Assembly (NCBI GenBank): GCA_031308135.1
Contig: JAHLJT010008446.1
Location: 164,908,006 to 164,972,005, forward strand
Origin: Acheta domesticus
Taxonomy: Eukaryota; Arthropoda; Insecta; Orthoptera; Gryllidae
Length of the DNA stretch: 64,000 bases
Direction: 5' to 3'
The position numbers were made by a program, and so were the translations under genes. Shown in pieces: positions 1 through 10,148 of this stretch. The notes under the pieces are model-generated. The model was not told where the DNA came from. It did not search any database and saw nothing but the letters and a program-made list of their open reading frames with translations. Numbering within the stretch: the first letter of the stretch is position 1; each line of letters begins with the position of its first letter.

Positions 1-700
1 TATGAGATGACATAAACGCCATATTGCTGTATTCTTTTGTTTTGAAAAAAAAAATACAAAATACAAATACAAAAATGTATTTTTTTATTTCTCTCTCACA
101 TCGTTAATATTTACATTAGCAGCAATTCGTTCACATTGTTCTAACAATGAGTACATGTGCTTTAAATAATGCCAAGGAAAAGTTTCTCGAGAACTCAACC
201 GTTTTCCGTGAAAACTAGATCAAAATTCCGCTTTCAGAAACGCTCAAACGCCATTTTCTCATAAATGGCAGCAAATGTTTTCTTCAAACTTTTCGAACGG
301 ATAGTGTTAATTGCATTCTTTAATAAGACGTCAAGTTCAATTTGGGGTATTTTTTTGTTTATGCAAAAATTACACAAATGTAATTTTTTTCAAAGATCTC
401 TCACACTTTTATTATGCACATTTCCAGCAATTTGTAAACACTGTTGTATTTGTGATGTAAGTGCTTCAAATGATTATAAAGTGTTTCGAAAATACAAACA
501 TTTTCTGTGCAAAAGGGCTTCAAATTTCGAATTTTTCGTACCACTTAAACGCCATTTCCCGAAAACGGCTCAAAATTTTTCAAAGAAAATTGTCTTTTAG
601 GACGAGGTTTTTGTGTTCTTTAATATTCTAAAATTAATATTTCCGTTCTAAAATTAGAAAACCGAAAAATAATGAAATCTCAAAAAAATGTAGTATGGGC
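1..700 (+). repeat. AT-rich dispersed repeat (family LDR)
   Basis: AT-rich sequence containing recurring phrases such as ctcaaacgccattttctc and cttcaaacttttcg. The same phrases occur in the same order at about 30230-31050, and on the opposite strand at about 60550-61140. No reading frame looks coding; the 111-codon frame at 265-600 has low-complexity composition. The superfamily is unknown. Confidence 0.6.
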
Positions 701-987
701 GGTTATAGATGGCAGTTAGCACGAGAGAGTGTCAAGTCCGAATAGCTAGCCGAGACCGAAGGAAATGGAAAATTAATACGGGAAAGTCTGTGATATTCTG
801 TAACACCACTAGTTGAATATACGGAGAGTTCGCCGAAAATGGGACTAGCACCATATTTTGTGCCGTCCGTTGTTACCTACGAGGAGAAATTTTAATGAAA
901 GAATTTGGTGCTGATTTTGAGATTCTTTTTTTCAGAAATTGCAAAAAGTTTCAGGCACAAATTACGCGAAATCTATTAGTTTTTCAA
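701..987. other. Unassigned flank of LINE-U tail
   Basis: No gene seen. It holds a short segment (about 826-843, gagttcgccgaaaatggg) that recurs at about 5606-5623, and a caccactagtt motif that recurs in the AT-rich repeats near 12350 and 14320. It may be the edge of a dispersed element. Confidence 0.4.

Positions 988-1029
<42 letters not shown>
988..1029 (+). repeat. (AAT)n microsatellite, tail of LINE U
   Basis: About 14 AAT units. On the minus strand this is an (ATT)n tract directly after the 3' UTR of the interrupted LINE U, so it is best read as that element's 3' tail. Frames through it give only meaningless polytyrosine. Confidence 0.8.
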
Positions 1030-1030
<1 letters not shown>

Positions 1031-1086
1031 TACAATATACCTTTTAAAGAGTTGATTTTTCACCACAGCCTTTATTTTTGGTAGGT

Positions 1087-2807
1087 TTAACACTAGAAGG
1101 ACCGAGTGTGTCAAAATGACACATTTGTGACACATACTACAATGTAGTGCTTGAGTTAGAAAACTGGTTCTTTGTGAGTGCACTAAAGTGCATGAACTTC
1201 ATGTGCTGTAAAGCTCAGTCCTGTGAATTTCATGGAATTGGAAATAATCTTAGATATACCTAGAAGGACCGCCATGTGTCATATTGACACAATATACACT
1301 TCCAAGTCTTGATCTTTCATTTTTGTATCATACTTCCGTTTCCCATTGGAAGTAGTATATCTCTGGTTTTCAGATTGATAAGACTATTGTTACCTTCTTG
1401 AAATTCGATGCTGACGATGATAACGATCCGTTAGAAACTGCCGGATACATCCTGTTCTTTTTGAATCCACAGTATGTGTTACAGAGAACCTTCAATGTGC
1501 AAAACGTAAATGCAAGCCGCGAGTGTGTGTGTGTGTGTGTGTGAAATTTTGCATAATGAGTACAGAAAAAGGAATAAATACTTCTTGAACATTAAAATTT
1601 TACTCAAGAAAACAGTGAAGGTGTCAGTGACAGCAATGGAGACATTTCTGAGAAAGCAAGTGACATGGGTGATGAAATCAAGGAGTCTGGTATATATTCT
1701 AGTGAAGAAGTAGAACAAGAACAAATGTCCAATATTATCCAAAAAGTAGGAAAAGCAGGAGTCGGAACATAGTGAGTGAGGGGTGGGTGGGTGGGAATGG
1801 GGGCTTGAACATAAACTGCGATTCCTTTTTTCTTCTGTGTCACTGGCAGAAAAGCTGAATATGAATGAAATAGGTATAATGAGAAGGAATCAGCAAGGTC
1901 TGGCACTTGAAAATCAAATATCAAAAATTTCAATGCAGTTTTGTCATAGTGAATTTTACAACTTTGGACAAACAAAACTTCGGTCAAACTTTCACATATT
2001 ATTATCGAAAAAAGAATAAAAATGTTCGAATCCTGAGCACCTTACATGACAGCATCAGCACACAGAACTCTGGGGAAAAGTAGGCAGTGTTTTTTTTATA
2101 AAAGAATAGGCGGAGAAAAATACATTGCATCAGGTGGTTCGTAAATAGACCGTGCGCCCAAGGAGGTGATGATGGCGAGTGCACATTCTGTTGAAGATCC
2201 TAGATATCCCAACAATAAATGCATAGATATTGTTCAAGAAAGATGCAAGAAAAAAATCTACTTATAGATTGCAAATTATTCTCAACATTGTAGATGATCG
2301 TCTGAAAATGTTAAATATTACCCTTCACTCTTGATAAAACACCTAATCATATGAAAAGGAAGCATTGCCAAAAAAAAGCAATTATAGCAACATTATTTCT
2401 CCTGTATGTTGTATGAGTTGAAAGATTGTTTACGGAAAATGCTGTAAGAAAAAAATCAGCGTGCCTACACTGTTTAATTTTTTTCTTTCTCCATGAATAT
2501 GAACATTACCTTTTCATAAACTAACAAATATTCATTAACGTTTTCATTCATTGCTCAGTATCTTCTCTATTATTTCAAGTTCGGTAAAAGTTTCTACAAC
2601 TTTGTATTTTGTAACTTCAAATTTTTTGAAATATAATGTATTAAAATGTTCCAGAAATATGTGCATTTATTCATTTATCCACTTTACATTGCAGTGCGTG
2701 AGAAAAATTTATAATATTAGCTTTTCAAGTGCTCAGGAGATCATGTGTCAAAATGACACACAACAGTCCTTCTAGGTTGGACGAAATTCCGGTCCTTCTA
2801 GTGTTAA
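1087..2807 (+). mobile_element. piggyBac-like element with TTAA duplication
   Basis: Inverted ends beginning CACTAGAAGGACCG, each flanked by TTAA (1087-1090 and 2804-2807), match the TTAA target and CCTAGAA-like ends of piggyBac. Palindromes TGTGTCA-AAA-TGACACA lie near both ends (about 1107-1123 and 2746-2762), and a variant lies near 1277, together with internal copies of the cctagaagga motif. These are plausible transposase-binding repeats. Inside are only short open stretches, one acidic (DADDDNDPLE near 1410), like the acidic start of piggyBac transposases. No intact transposase is left, so the element is decayed or non-autonomous. Confidence 0.75.
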
Positions 2808-3654
2808 AAACATCTATGGTCATTAGCGACCACTATTGATTTACACCAGATCTATTTTATAAATTAGAATAAACAGAAATATGAAGTGCAGTGGGTAGCC
2901 AAATTATTATACTCATGACAGAACATTTGTAATTTTCACAATATATCCAAATATTTTGATTTTTAATATGTATATAAATTTTAGAAATGTTTAAAATTCA
3001 TATTTCAACATTTCTTGTTATATTTTGTTCTTCAAACCAATATCATTATTAAAATTTTGTGTTGGCAGCATTGTGCAAACAAATTGTGTGTTATTGTGTG
3101 CTGACAGCGCATGGTGTTATTTTCAATTCTAGTAGTTTTTAAGCATTATTTTGATAAAATCTGGTAAGATAATGACTATTACTTATTGTTGAGATTTTAT
3201 ATTTGATATTCATTCTTTGTTTAAACATTTTAATAGTGTATTCCTGTGGAAAATTATTGGATAATGTCCTGACCTTAAAATTGATGTAATTCAGAAAATC
3301 GGTAAAGCAGTGAACGTGACACCAACAAAAAAAGAAAGAGAAAGAACTTCAAAATTGTTACAACATTCCAGTTATGCCCAACGTCAAATTGTTTCATTGG
3401 TAGGAGTACCTCAGTCCAGAGTGTGAGATCTTAACAATAAGGTGAAACGAAATTTGACTTTAGATAGTGTTAGCAAAGGGAAATATTGTCGAAAACGTAT
3501 TGCATCTCTGAGAAGTGATAGAGAAATTAGTTGTATCACTCTAGAAAATCGTATAAAACATAACCCGGTTTGCTTCTCAGAAAAACTACTATTCTGATAC
3601 TCGAAGTCAAAAATTAAATTTTTTCGACTCAGAAACTTTGGTGTTTGTTTTATA

Positions 3655-4616
3655 CGAGGGGCATTCAATAATTAAAGAGACAAATTGGTCTGGAGAAATA
3701 CACGTTTAATTTTACAAAACATAACTTTTCCTACTTTTTAATATATTCCCTACCAACATTTAAGCACTTGTTCCAACGGCCATGTTTTTGTTACCGTCTT
3801 TTTATAACGATTCTAAAGAACTCTTTTTCGTGGTGTTAAAACCAATTTCCCACAAATTTTTCGACAACCTCGTTATCCCGGAACTTCTTCCCACGCAATG
3901 CCTCCTTCAGAGGACCAAACAAATGGAAATCAGATGGTGCTTAATCGGGGCTGTAAGGGGGATGAGGCAGTACCTCCCAACCCATTTCGTCGATGGCTTC
4001 ACGGCTTTGGTGATCTGTGTGAGGACGAGTTATTTTGCGGGAGAATCCTCCGAGATCCATGACGTTTCTCTCTCATGACTGTCACCTTGTTCAAAAGTAT
4101 ATCTAAGCAGTATTGTCTGTTTATTGTACGCTGCTCTTCGTGATAATAATAATAATAATAATAACAACAACAATAATAATAAAAACAAAAAAAAAACCGC
4201 ACCTACACCGACCCCAAACACAGTCAACATAACTTTTCCTGCTGATGCGGCCAGAACGATGTCTGTCAGTCACTGAGCCTCGACCACTTTTGAACTGTTC
4301 TACCCACTTGTAAAAATTCTCGCGGTTCTTACAACTTTCACCATACACTTTAGTCGTTCCAGAGCATATACTAGCTGTTTTTTCACCTTCAGCAAGTTCA
4401 AACCGAATCGCAGAACGTTGTTTCAACCAATGTGGGATTTTCAAGTGGACTCGCCATCGTTCAACTTAATTATCAGGTTATGAACACAGCAATGCTAATC
4501 CTCAAGATGGTCACAGCTCATCCCAGTGATGCCAACAAAGTTCCAAAATTACCAAACTAGTCCTACCCACTATTTTTCTTCAGACCAATTTCTCTTTAAT
4601 TATTGAATGACCTACG
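3655..4616 (-). mobile_element. mariner-like element nested in the Tc1-like element
   Basis: Inverted ends of about 37 bp (3655-3692, CGAGGGGCATTCAATAATTA; reverse copy 4577-4616) are flanked by TA (3653-3654 and 4617-4618). The 962-bp body carries a minus-strand mariner transposase remnant, shorter than the roughly 1.3 kb of full-length mariners. It sits inside the transposase gene of the surrounding Tc1-like element, so it is the younger insertion. Confidence 0.8.
3720..4444 (-). pseudogene. mariner-type transposase with internal deletion
   Basis: The N-terminal helix-turn-helix region is readable from 4444 (QRSAIRFELAEGEKTASI, WVEQFKSGRGSVTDRHRSGR). The C-terminal catalytic part lies at about 3720-4040 (HPPYSPD, then a stop where Leu is expected, then APSDFHLFGPLKEALRGKKF). 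The middle, including the first catalytic Asp, is missing; a short AAT/AAC-rich tract at about 4141-4180 lies at the junction. The motif YSPDLAPSDFHLF with GPLKEAL is typical of mariners of the SETMAR type. Confidence 0.75.
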
Positions 4617-6266
4617 TAGAAAGAGTGAAGCATCCTTTATTCCTTATGATTTGGTCCGTAAAAGCAGAAAAGGTAATGAACGTCTTTACAATGTCGATGG
4701 TACTATGCGTCATGATCAACACAAACCGGTTTTGCAAAAGACATTCTTACCGCAAATGAAATAATGGTTTCTTGATAATGATTTTATATTCATGCATGAC
4801 TCGGTTCAGTGTCAAAAAGTAAAATCTCTCACGAAGTTCCTAAATGAGACAGGAATAAAAGATTTGGATTGGCCTAGCAACTTCCCAGATATGAATCCGA
4901 TAGAGAACGTGAAGTCTGAAATTTCTAGAGAAAAAGGTGGTTACAAATAAGACACTGTCGGTTGAAAACGTGATTAAAACATGGCATAACACATTATGCA
5001 TACAAGAGTCACCAAGAAGTCATAGCAAGCATGTCAGGAACAATTCAAGCTTCACTGAAGGCTAAAAGTGGTTTCACAAAATATTGACACATTGTGCTGG
5101 AATGCAATAAACAGTCCTTAGCAAATTAAAATAGTTACATTCATTTTATTATTTATGTGCATTCAACAATCATTAAATGTACAAATAATAATCATAATAA
5201 ATAATAATCAATTCATGTACAATAATGCTGTGTACTTCAACTTTATCATTTTAGATATAACAAAATATGAACAATTTTTGAAGTGAGTATAATAATTTTG
5301 CACCCCACTGCACAATAAATATTACAATAATCCAGATCATATTATCAAGAACAGGAATATTAAAATAATTTAAAATGGACTGGCAACCTTCAATTGAATA
5401 AAATATTTTATAAATTTCGATTTTAATGCCAAGGGGGTTTCTTAGATTTTGGACGCATAAACAGTCAAGGATAATGTGAGACGTTGATAATGTTCCTCCA
5501 CATTTTGCACAGGTGTTTGAGTCGCTTATTTATTAACAAGACTTTTTTCAAAGCAAAAATCGCAATCTTCTAATTTGTTTTGACATGTTTTTTTCCCTCG
5601 AAAATATGGAGTTCGCCGAAAATGGGTTAAGCCAACGCCCCCGAAATTACAAAGCCTAACAACTGGCAAATTTTGTCTGTGACGTCACGAGGTTCAGGCC
5701 AATGGCTCCTGACTTTCTGTAGACTGCGATGCTCACCACAGTGATTGGTGATAGTGGAAAAACGCTTCGCGTTATCCTATATTTGTAATTGCGGAAGGCA
5801 AGACAAGTCGCGTGGTGTGTTTATATTTAATTGCAAACTCTTCTGTGTGAGTTTTCTCCGTTATGGTGAACAAATGCTGTGTTCCCGGTTGTACTGGAAA
5901 CTACAACGCCGAAAATCCAAGTCCACGTGTTTTCGTTTCCTGCTGGTAGAGATGGAGAATTCCTTGAAAGACAAAAAAAGGATTTCAGCCATTTGAAGAG
6001 AAGGTTTTATTCCTTCTAAACATTCTTCGGTAAGTAAAAGTGGCGTAGTCTCGAAACAATTTTATATTCATTTATTGCCGTACTTATACGTAATTAAAAT
6101 CTGACTTAAATTTGTGAAAGAATTATTTCCTACTATCCTTTATTAAAATATTTTATTTTTTCATTTGGTTGCTAGTGGCTACATTGATATTAATTTGAAA
6201 CTTGGCAATTGTAAATATTTGTGAAATCTTAATTGTGCATATTACCAGTTTTTGTGAGTTAAGCAA

Positions 6267-6273
<7 letters not shown>

Positions 6274-6319
<46 letters not shown>
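6274..6319 (+). repeat. (AT)n run within the THAP-gene intron
   Basis: A pure AT dinucleotide run directly before the putative 3' splice site of the THAP-domain gene. It leaves only a very short pyrimidine tract (TTG before CAG). Confidence 0.9.
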
Positions 6320-6320
<1 letters not shown>

Positions 6321-7659
6321 CAGATATGCCATCTCCATTTCAGAGATGATGACATTATTTTGGAAAGGAAAGCAGAGGACTGGAAAACCGGCAATGTATT
6401 TACTGCACCTCTGGGAAAACCTGAGTTGAAGTCTTGATACTGTTCCGTCAATAATACCTGGCTGTTCTACACAGCCCTGCAGATCATCTCAGTTTAATAG
6501 TGAGCCTCCATCTCGTAAACAAGAGAGAAGAGAAGCAGATGCATTACGAAAAGCGATAGAAAAAAATTAAACAACACAGGAGGCATATAATAGAAAATAT
6601 CTGTTCGAATAATTTGATGAACTTATTGAGAGAATTCAATATATGGAAGTTAATATAAATTGGAGTGTAGTAATTATTATGTATATATATTGACACCGAT
6701 AAAACTCCGAATACTATTTTATATTTTGTGGTTCGGAAAGATTTAAGTGTTGATACTCACCACCAAGGACATTCATACAAAGACAAGGATATACATCAAA
6801 GGGTTTTATCTATTCAAGAAATGAAAAGTTTGCTGGTGCTACGTGAGTTTTGATGCAAATAGTGATAACCAAGAGAAATCTTGTGAGTTTATTGTGAAGA
6901 TATTGAGTAATATAAACTGTGATAATGAACAAAAACAAATTTTGGAAGTTTCCAGAAACAAATTCAACTGTCAACGGTAGCCAAGGAAAAACACAGTTAT
7001 GAGCCAGTTTTTCTTGTTGTGTTCAATATTATTTTTCATTTCTGCACATACGTACAGGTTTTTGATGAGTTTTGGAAATAATATAATGCCACATCCAAAC
7101 ACTTTAATAAATCTAACTGGCAAAATTGAAGCTGATCCATATATATATAAAATTTACGTCAAAAACAGTTAAAAACTGTGCCTGACGAGCTATGGGGAAA
7201 AGTGAACTTTGTGCACGTTTTCATAATTCTGTGATCTCTATCCTAAACCATATTCTAGTTGAATTTTGAATATAGAAAAAAGAGCGGTTTTTTCAAGTTT
7301 TGATAACAAAAATATTCCCTCCTATATAATAAAATATATTTTCAAAGGTAAATTAGCTATAAATTCCTGCCCTGAACCCTCATGTTCTTCATGAAAGAAT
7401 AATACTTTTTGCCGCGACAATCTCGAAAACCATAATTTCAATAACTATATTTCCCACTGAAATTCAGAAGACGTGCACAAATAATGAGATTACATTTATG
7501 TCCAGAAGCAAAACAAGGAACCATCTCAGCATTTGCTCAAGGATCAGGGAAACTGGACGAAAAACCTGATCGAGATGGGGGCCATCAACCCAGAAGCTGT
7601 GATACTGTATTTGTTACAGGTTCTTTAGATTTATACAGTCCAAATGATAAATAATTACA

Positions 7660-8140
7660 TTAACTATCATTGTTAAAATTAATATTACTTTCCTTTTGAT
7701 GCTCGGTATAGTCTCGAATTGTATAGAAACAGTTATGCAGCAGAAAAGATTTTACTTGGGACTTAAACTTTTCTATTGAATTTAATCGTTGAATGTCATC
7801 TGGCAAAGTGTTGTAGAGTAATGTACATGAATTGTATGTGCATTTTTTGTAGTGTGCTATTGATACTGCCACCTGGTGAATATGATTACTACGTCGTGTG
7901 TTAACATCGGCGTTTGCTGAAAATATATTCCCGCCCTTAAGTCATATACAGTTTTTACTGTTTTTTTGACAAATAAATAAATAAATAAGTCATTTTTGAC
8001 CAAAACTACTGATTCATAAATCAGGAGACAAGGTAATGGTAAAATTCCTAGATTAATAAAGAGAGACTTACAAGAATCACGTGGGTTGGATTTGCTTATT
8101 ATTCGTACAATTCTTTTTTGTAATCTGAAAGTCTGGGAGC
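7660..8140 (-). pseudogene. LINE Y ORF2 C-terminal fragment
   Basis: The minus-strand frame gives LQKRIVRIISKSNPRDSCKS and then LFINLGILPLPCLLIYESVV. After a short insertion it resumes with NTRRSNHIHQVAVSIAHYKK and LPDDIQRLNSIEKFKSQVKS, ending FLLHNCFYTIRDY. This is the usual ORF2 tail after the reverse transcriptase thumb in CR1/Jockey-group LINEs. A 40-bp self-family fragment (7946-7985) breaks it. No catalytic RT motif remains. Confidence 0.75.
7946..7985 (+). mobile_element. 40-bp 3'-end fragment of LINE Y with target duplication
   Basis: Sequence atacagtttttactg...gacaaataaataaa equals the extreme 3' end (inner hairpin plus (AAAT)n tail) of family Y, in the plus orientation. It is flanked by direct repeats taagtcat (7938-7945 and 7986-7993). 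Copy 4 has the uninterrupted site at about 38219, which shows that this is an insertion. Confidence 0.75.
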
Positions 8141-8437
8141 GGTAACTCGTTTAGTTACATTAAGCAAAAAGTGTAACTTCAAGATTTTGATCGTAATGTT
8201 TTATTAATGATTGACGAGATAAACATGAAGCCAATGATACATTATAAAGGTGGCAATGTTGTTGGATTTGCTCAAGATTGTGCTCTTGCTACTAAAGCTC
8301 ATGTTTTCATGGTGCAGAATGTTTTGTCATCGTTCAAAGATGTGATTCACATTTTGCTATCGAGTAAAATGAGAGCATATAATCTCTTTGACATTGTTAA
8401 AACTCTTGAACTTGAAACCCCTTTTGACGCACAGTAG

Positions 8438-9313
8438 CCAAAAGTCAAAATTCTTACATGCAAATCATAGAGTGCTATGAAGCAGAAGCGTAACGAGGGT
8501 GCTTGCCCCCTCATCCGATTACTTTGAGCGGTGTTGAACTGTCACAAATTCACAATGTTTAAATGCATGTGAACAAAAATGTTATATTCACTTTAAAATA
8601 TTTGAATTCTGGAGGAAATGTATGGAAATCTACGAAAACTTATTTCAATAAAGAGTAAAACGAACGAAATCCCCATTCCATGCTACGGAATAATCCTCGA
8701 ATGTTTCTGGCAATCGGTAAATTGAATAACGCCGTTTATGACCATGGAACACGAAACCACACATAGAGGTATATAATCATAACAATAAAATTATAACAAA
8801 GCGAAGTAAGACTTTCAGCTGGACTTTTAAGATGTCTTATCATTATACACGTATTTCAAAAACACGCAAATACAAAACAAAGTATCAGTGTAATACACAC
8901 GAGATTGTTACGTTAATTTGCTAATAGAAATGTTTCATTACAGAACTTTTGGTGAAATAATAAGTTGCTTTTACTCAAGATATTACTGCCGAGCTAAATA
9001 TCGTATCGTTATCACGAAAGTGAAGTTTTCATTTCATGACTTCATTATGTGAATTGTTGACATTTTACATAAAGCGCAGAATTAAGCGCCTAATTCACGT
9101 TTTGAACAGTTTTCCAAAGGTACAACTATTACGAGAGAATGTTGTGTCAGTCCAGTTGACCAAGACTGTTTTCCTCTGCAGACTTACACAATGCCGCGAG
9201 TGTGATGATCTAGCCAAAAATTTGAATAGTATTTTATATTTTTGACTCAATAGCATAAACAATGTTTTTTACGAGAATGAGTCAGAGACCAACATTCCCT
9301 AAAAATAACTTAC
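8438..9313. other. No recognised feature
   Basis: AT-rich sequence without a convincing reading frame, repeat match or inverted termini. Its distal part is intronic sequence downstream (in gene direction) of the carrier exon. Confidence 0.5.
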
Positions 9314-9472
9314 CTGTAAATACACCTTTAATCTGTCTAGGGGAGCAGTACAAGTTCGGGACACAGCACCGGCAACACCGCCAGCAACTAAATGTCTCCA
9401 CCACATTCCAGTCGTCATTTCCTTTTGGGTGAAGTCATCAGGTACATTCATATCTTCCCCAATATCCAAGTA
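9314..9472 (-). CDS. SCaMC: SCaMC-type mitochondrial carrier, exon with first carrier repeat
   Basis: An internal coding exon of a calcium-regulated mitochondrial ATP-Mg/phosphate carrier (SLC25A23/24/25 family), which exchanges adenine nucleotides for phosphate across the inner mitochondrial membrane. It is 159 bp, exactly 53 codons in phase 0-0, bounded by TTTTGCAG before 9472 and GTAAGT after 9314. It reads [20 protein letters not shown] and then [32 protein letters not shown]. The last part is the start of carrier helix 1 and the PX[DE]XX[KR] signature (PLDRLK). The linker before it is the family's usual link from the EF-hand domain. No stops or frameshifts; splice sites are intact. The later carrier exons should lie beyond the low-coordinate end or were not recognised. 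Confidence 0.9.
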
Positions 9473-9559
9473 CTGCAAAAGAAAGACAACCTCTTAGTTG
9501 TTTTGACAACTAATGGAGCTATAACAGCACATACTTCCTCACATAATTTTGTAATGATT

Positions 9560-9760
9560 ACGAAATGTCCTATGTAATGCTACTTGAACCCCAACAATTG
9601 TTTCCAACTCGCAAAATGTTTGTCTACGCTGGGATTCGAACTCATGTTCTTAGGTTTAGCAAACTATCACAGATGCCAAGACGCGGACGGGGCTCCACAT
9701 TTCTCTCTCATGTGGTAACCCCCAGTACATCGTCTAATTCATCCTCTTCAAAGATTTTCT
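9560..9760 (-). repeat. Possible tRNA-derived SINE remnant
   Basis: On the minus strand GAGTTCGAATCCCAGC (about 9630-9645) resembles a Pol III B box and tRNA T arm, preceded about 35 bp upstream by an A-box-like stretch (GATAGTTTGCTAA). No cloverleaf or clear tail was found. Confidence 0.3.
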
Positions 9761-9769
9761 CTCCTCGTC

Positions 9770-10148
9770 GCACTAGGCGCTTCGACATCAATTTTCATTC
9801 CACGGAGCTACAGCGCGTGATAATGGCAATCGTGTTTGTAAGAAATTAATTATTTTATTGAACAATTATTTCGGGATTTAGTTCACGGGATTGGCCTAAT
9901 TATTAATAATTCAACAATCACCTTGCCAACGTCTCGGATTTTTTTAATTCCTTCATAAGGGCTACAGCACAAAAAACAACATGGCATGAAGACATTAATA
10001 TAAAATTAAAAGGTGCTTTAATAAGTTCTTGCTGTTTCCTAACAGTTGGCGTTATCACGGTTACCTGCAGTTCATTTCCAATGCGAACGCATTTACAAGG
10101 AAGTACTGTCGGTAAGATTGAAAGTCAGTATACCTTTGTTCGCCACAG
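9770..10148. other. No recognised feature
   Basis: Intronic-looking sequence with no repeat match or coding frame that I can support. Confidence 0.4.

Larger units (their letters stand above)
3283..5090 (+). pseudogene. Tc1-like transposase, degenerate and interrupted
   Basis: The N-terminal part (about 3283-3654) shows helix-turn-helix-like sequence, for example GVPQSRV and NKVKRNLTLDSVSKG. The frame resumes after the nested element at 4617 and gives the DDE region: NDFIFMHDSVQCQKVKSL, LDWPSNFPDMNPIENV and KTWHNTLC. The HDS and PDMNPIEN motifs are the second catalytic Asp and the third catalytic region of Tc1 transposases (DD34E type). In-frame stops (for example at about 4761) and frameshifts make it non-functional. 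Confidence 0.75.
2882..5315 (+). mobile_element. Tc1-like transposon inserted in LINE U
   Basis: Terminal inverted repeats with the shared core GTGCAGTGGG and AAATTATTATACTCA lie at about 2886-2920 and 5282-5313, flanked by TA on both sides (2880-2881 and 5316-5317). Without the nested mariner-like element it would be about 1.47 kb, a normal Tc1 length. It encodes a degenerate plus-strand transposase. Removing the element plus one TA restores the LINE reading frame, which fixes the boundaries well. Confidence 0.8.
2857..5530 (-). pseudogene. LINE U ORF2 C-terminus with CCHC motif, interrupted
   Basis: The minus-strand frame from about 5530 reads SDSNTCAKCGGTLSTSHIIL and then DC, giving C-X2-C-X7-H-X4-C, the zinc motif found at the C-terminus of ORF2 in RNase H-bearing and R1/I-type LINEs. 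It runs through WIIVIF, is broken by the Tc1-like insertion, and resumes as SVYSNL plus a stop at 2857-2859. Everything upstream (endonuclease, reverse transcriptase) is missing. The assignment rests on the CCHC spacing and the tail structure, not on a full domain. Confidence 0.6.
988..5535 (-). mobile_element. LINE U, 5'-truncated, split by two DNA transposons
   Basis: A minus-strand non-LTR retrotransposon remnant in three pieces: 5316-5535 (end of ORF2), 2808-2879 (last codons, stop and start of the 3' UTR) and 988-1086 (3' UTR plus an (ATT)n tail). A piggyBac-like element (1087-2807) and a Tc1-like element (2882-5315) separate them. Reading across with the two insertions and one target copy each removed gives a continuous frame to a stop at 2857-2859 and then an uninterrupted UTR. 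That continuity is the main evidence that the pieces belong together. It is 5'-truncated near 5535, leaving only about 390 bp of LINE sequence. Confidence 0.75.
7150..8160 (-). mobile_element. LINE family Y, copy 1, inserted in the P-like gene
   Basis: Minus-strand, 5'-truncated LINE. Its 3' end (low coordinates) carries the family stem-loop at 7157-7187 (CGTCA ... TGACG outside, ACAGTT AAA AACTGT inside). The UTR at about 7190-7640 is shared with copies at 28479-28822 and 37403-38470. It interrupts the P/THAP9-like coding sequence between the MPHPNTL and DEI segments. No clear target duplication was found. Confidence 0.8.
5863..8437 (+). pseudogene. THAP-domain P-element/THAP9-like transposase, disrupted
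   Basis: P-type transposases carry an N-terminal C2CH THAP zinc finger and an RNase H-like catalytic core. Exon 1 (5863-6028) starts MVNKCCVPGCTGNYNAE, the first half of a THAP finger. A donor GTAAGT at 6029 and an acceptor TTGCAG at 6318-6323 bound an intron holding an (AT)n run. Exon 2 (6324-6437) gives ICHLHFRDDDIILERK, the C-X2-H second half. Downstream come a Lys/Arg-rich stretch, MSFGNNIMPHPNTLINLTGK (near 7078) and, after a LINE insertion, MIDEINMKPMIHYKGGNVVG with AHVFMVQNVLSSFKDVIHIL (8207-8437), which matches the P/THAP9 catalytic region with its DEI motif. At least two frameshifts in exon 1 and further stops make it a pseudogene. The C-terminal third is absent. Confidence 0.8.

Noticed and set aside
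962..1183. Minus-strand frame with a polytyrosine tract
   Set aside because: The tract is the (AAT)n tail of LINE U; the rest crosses the piggyBac-like boundary.
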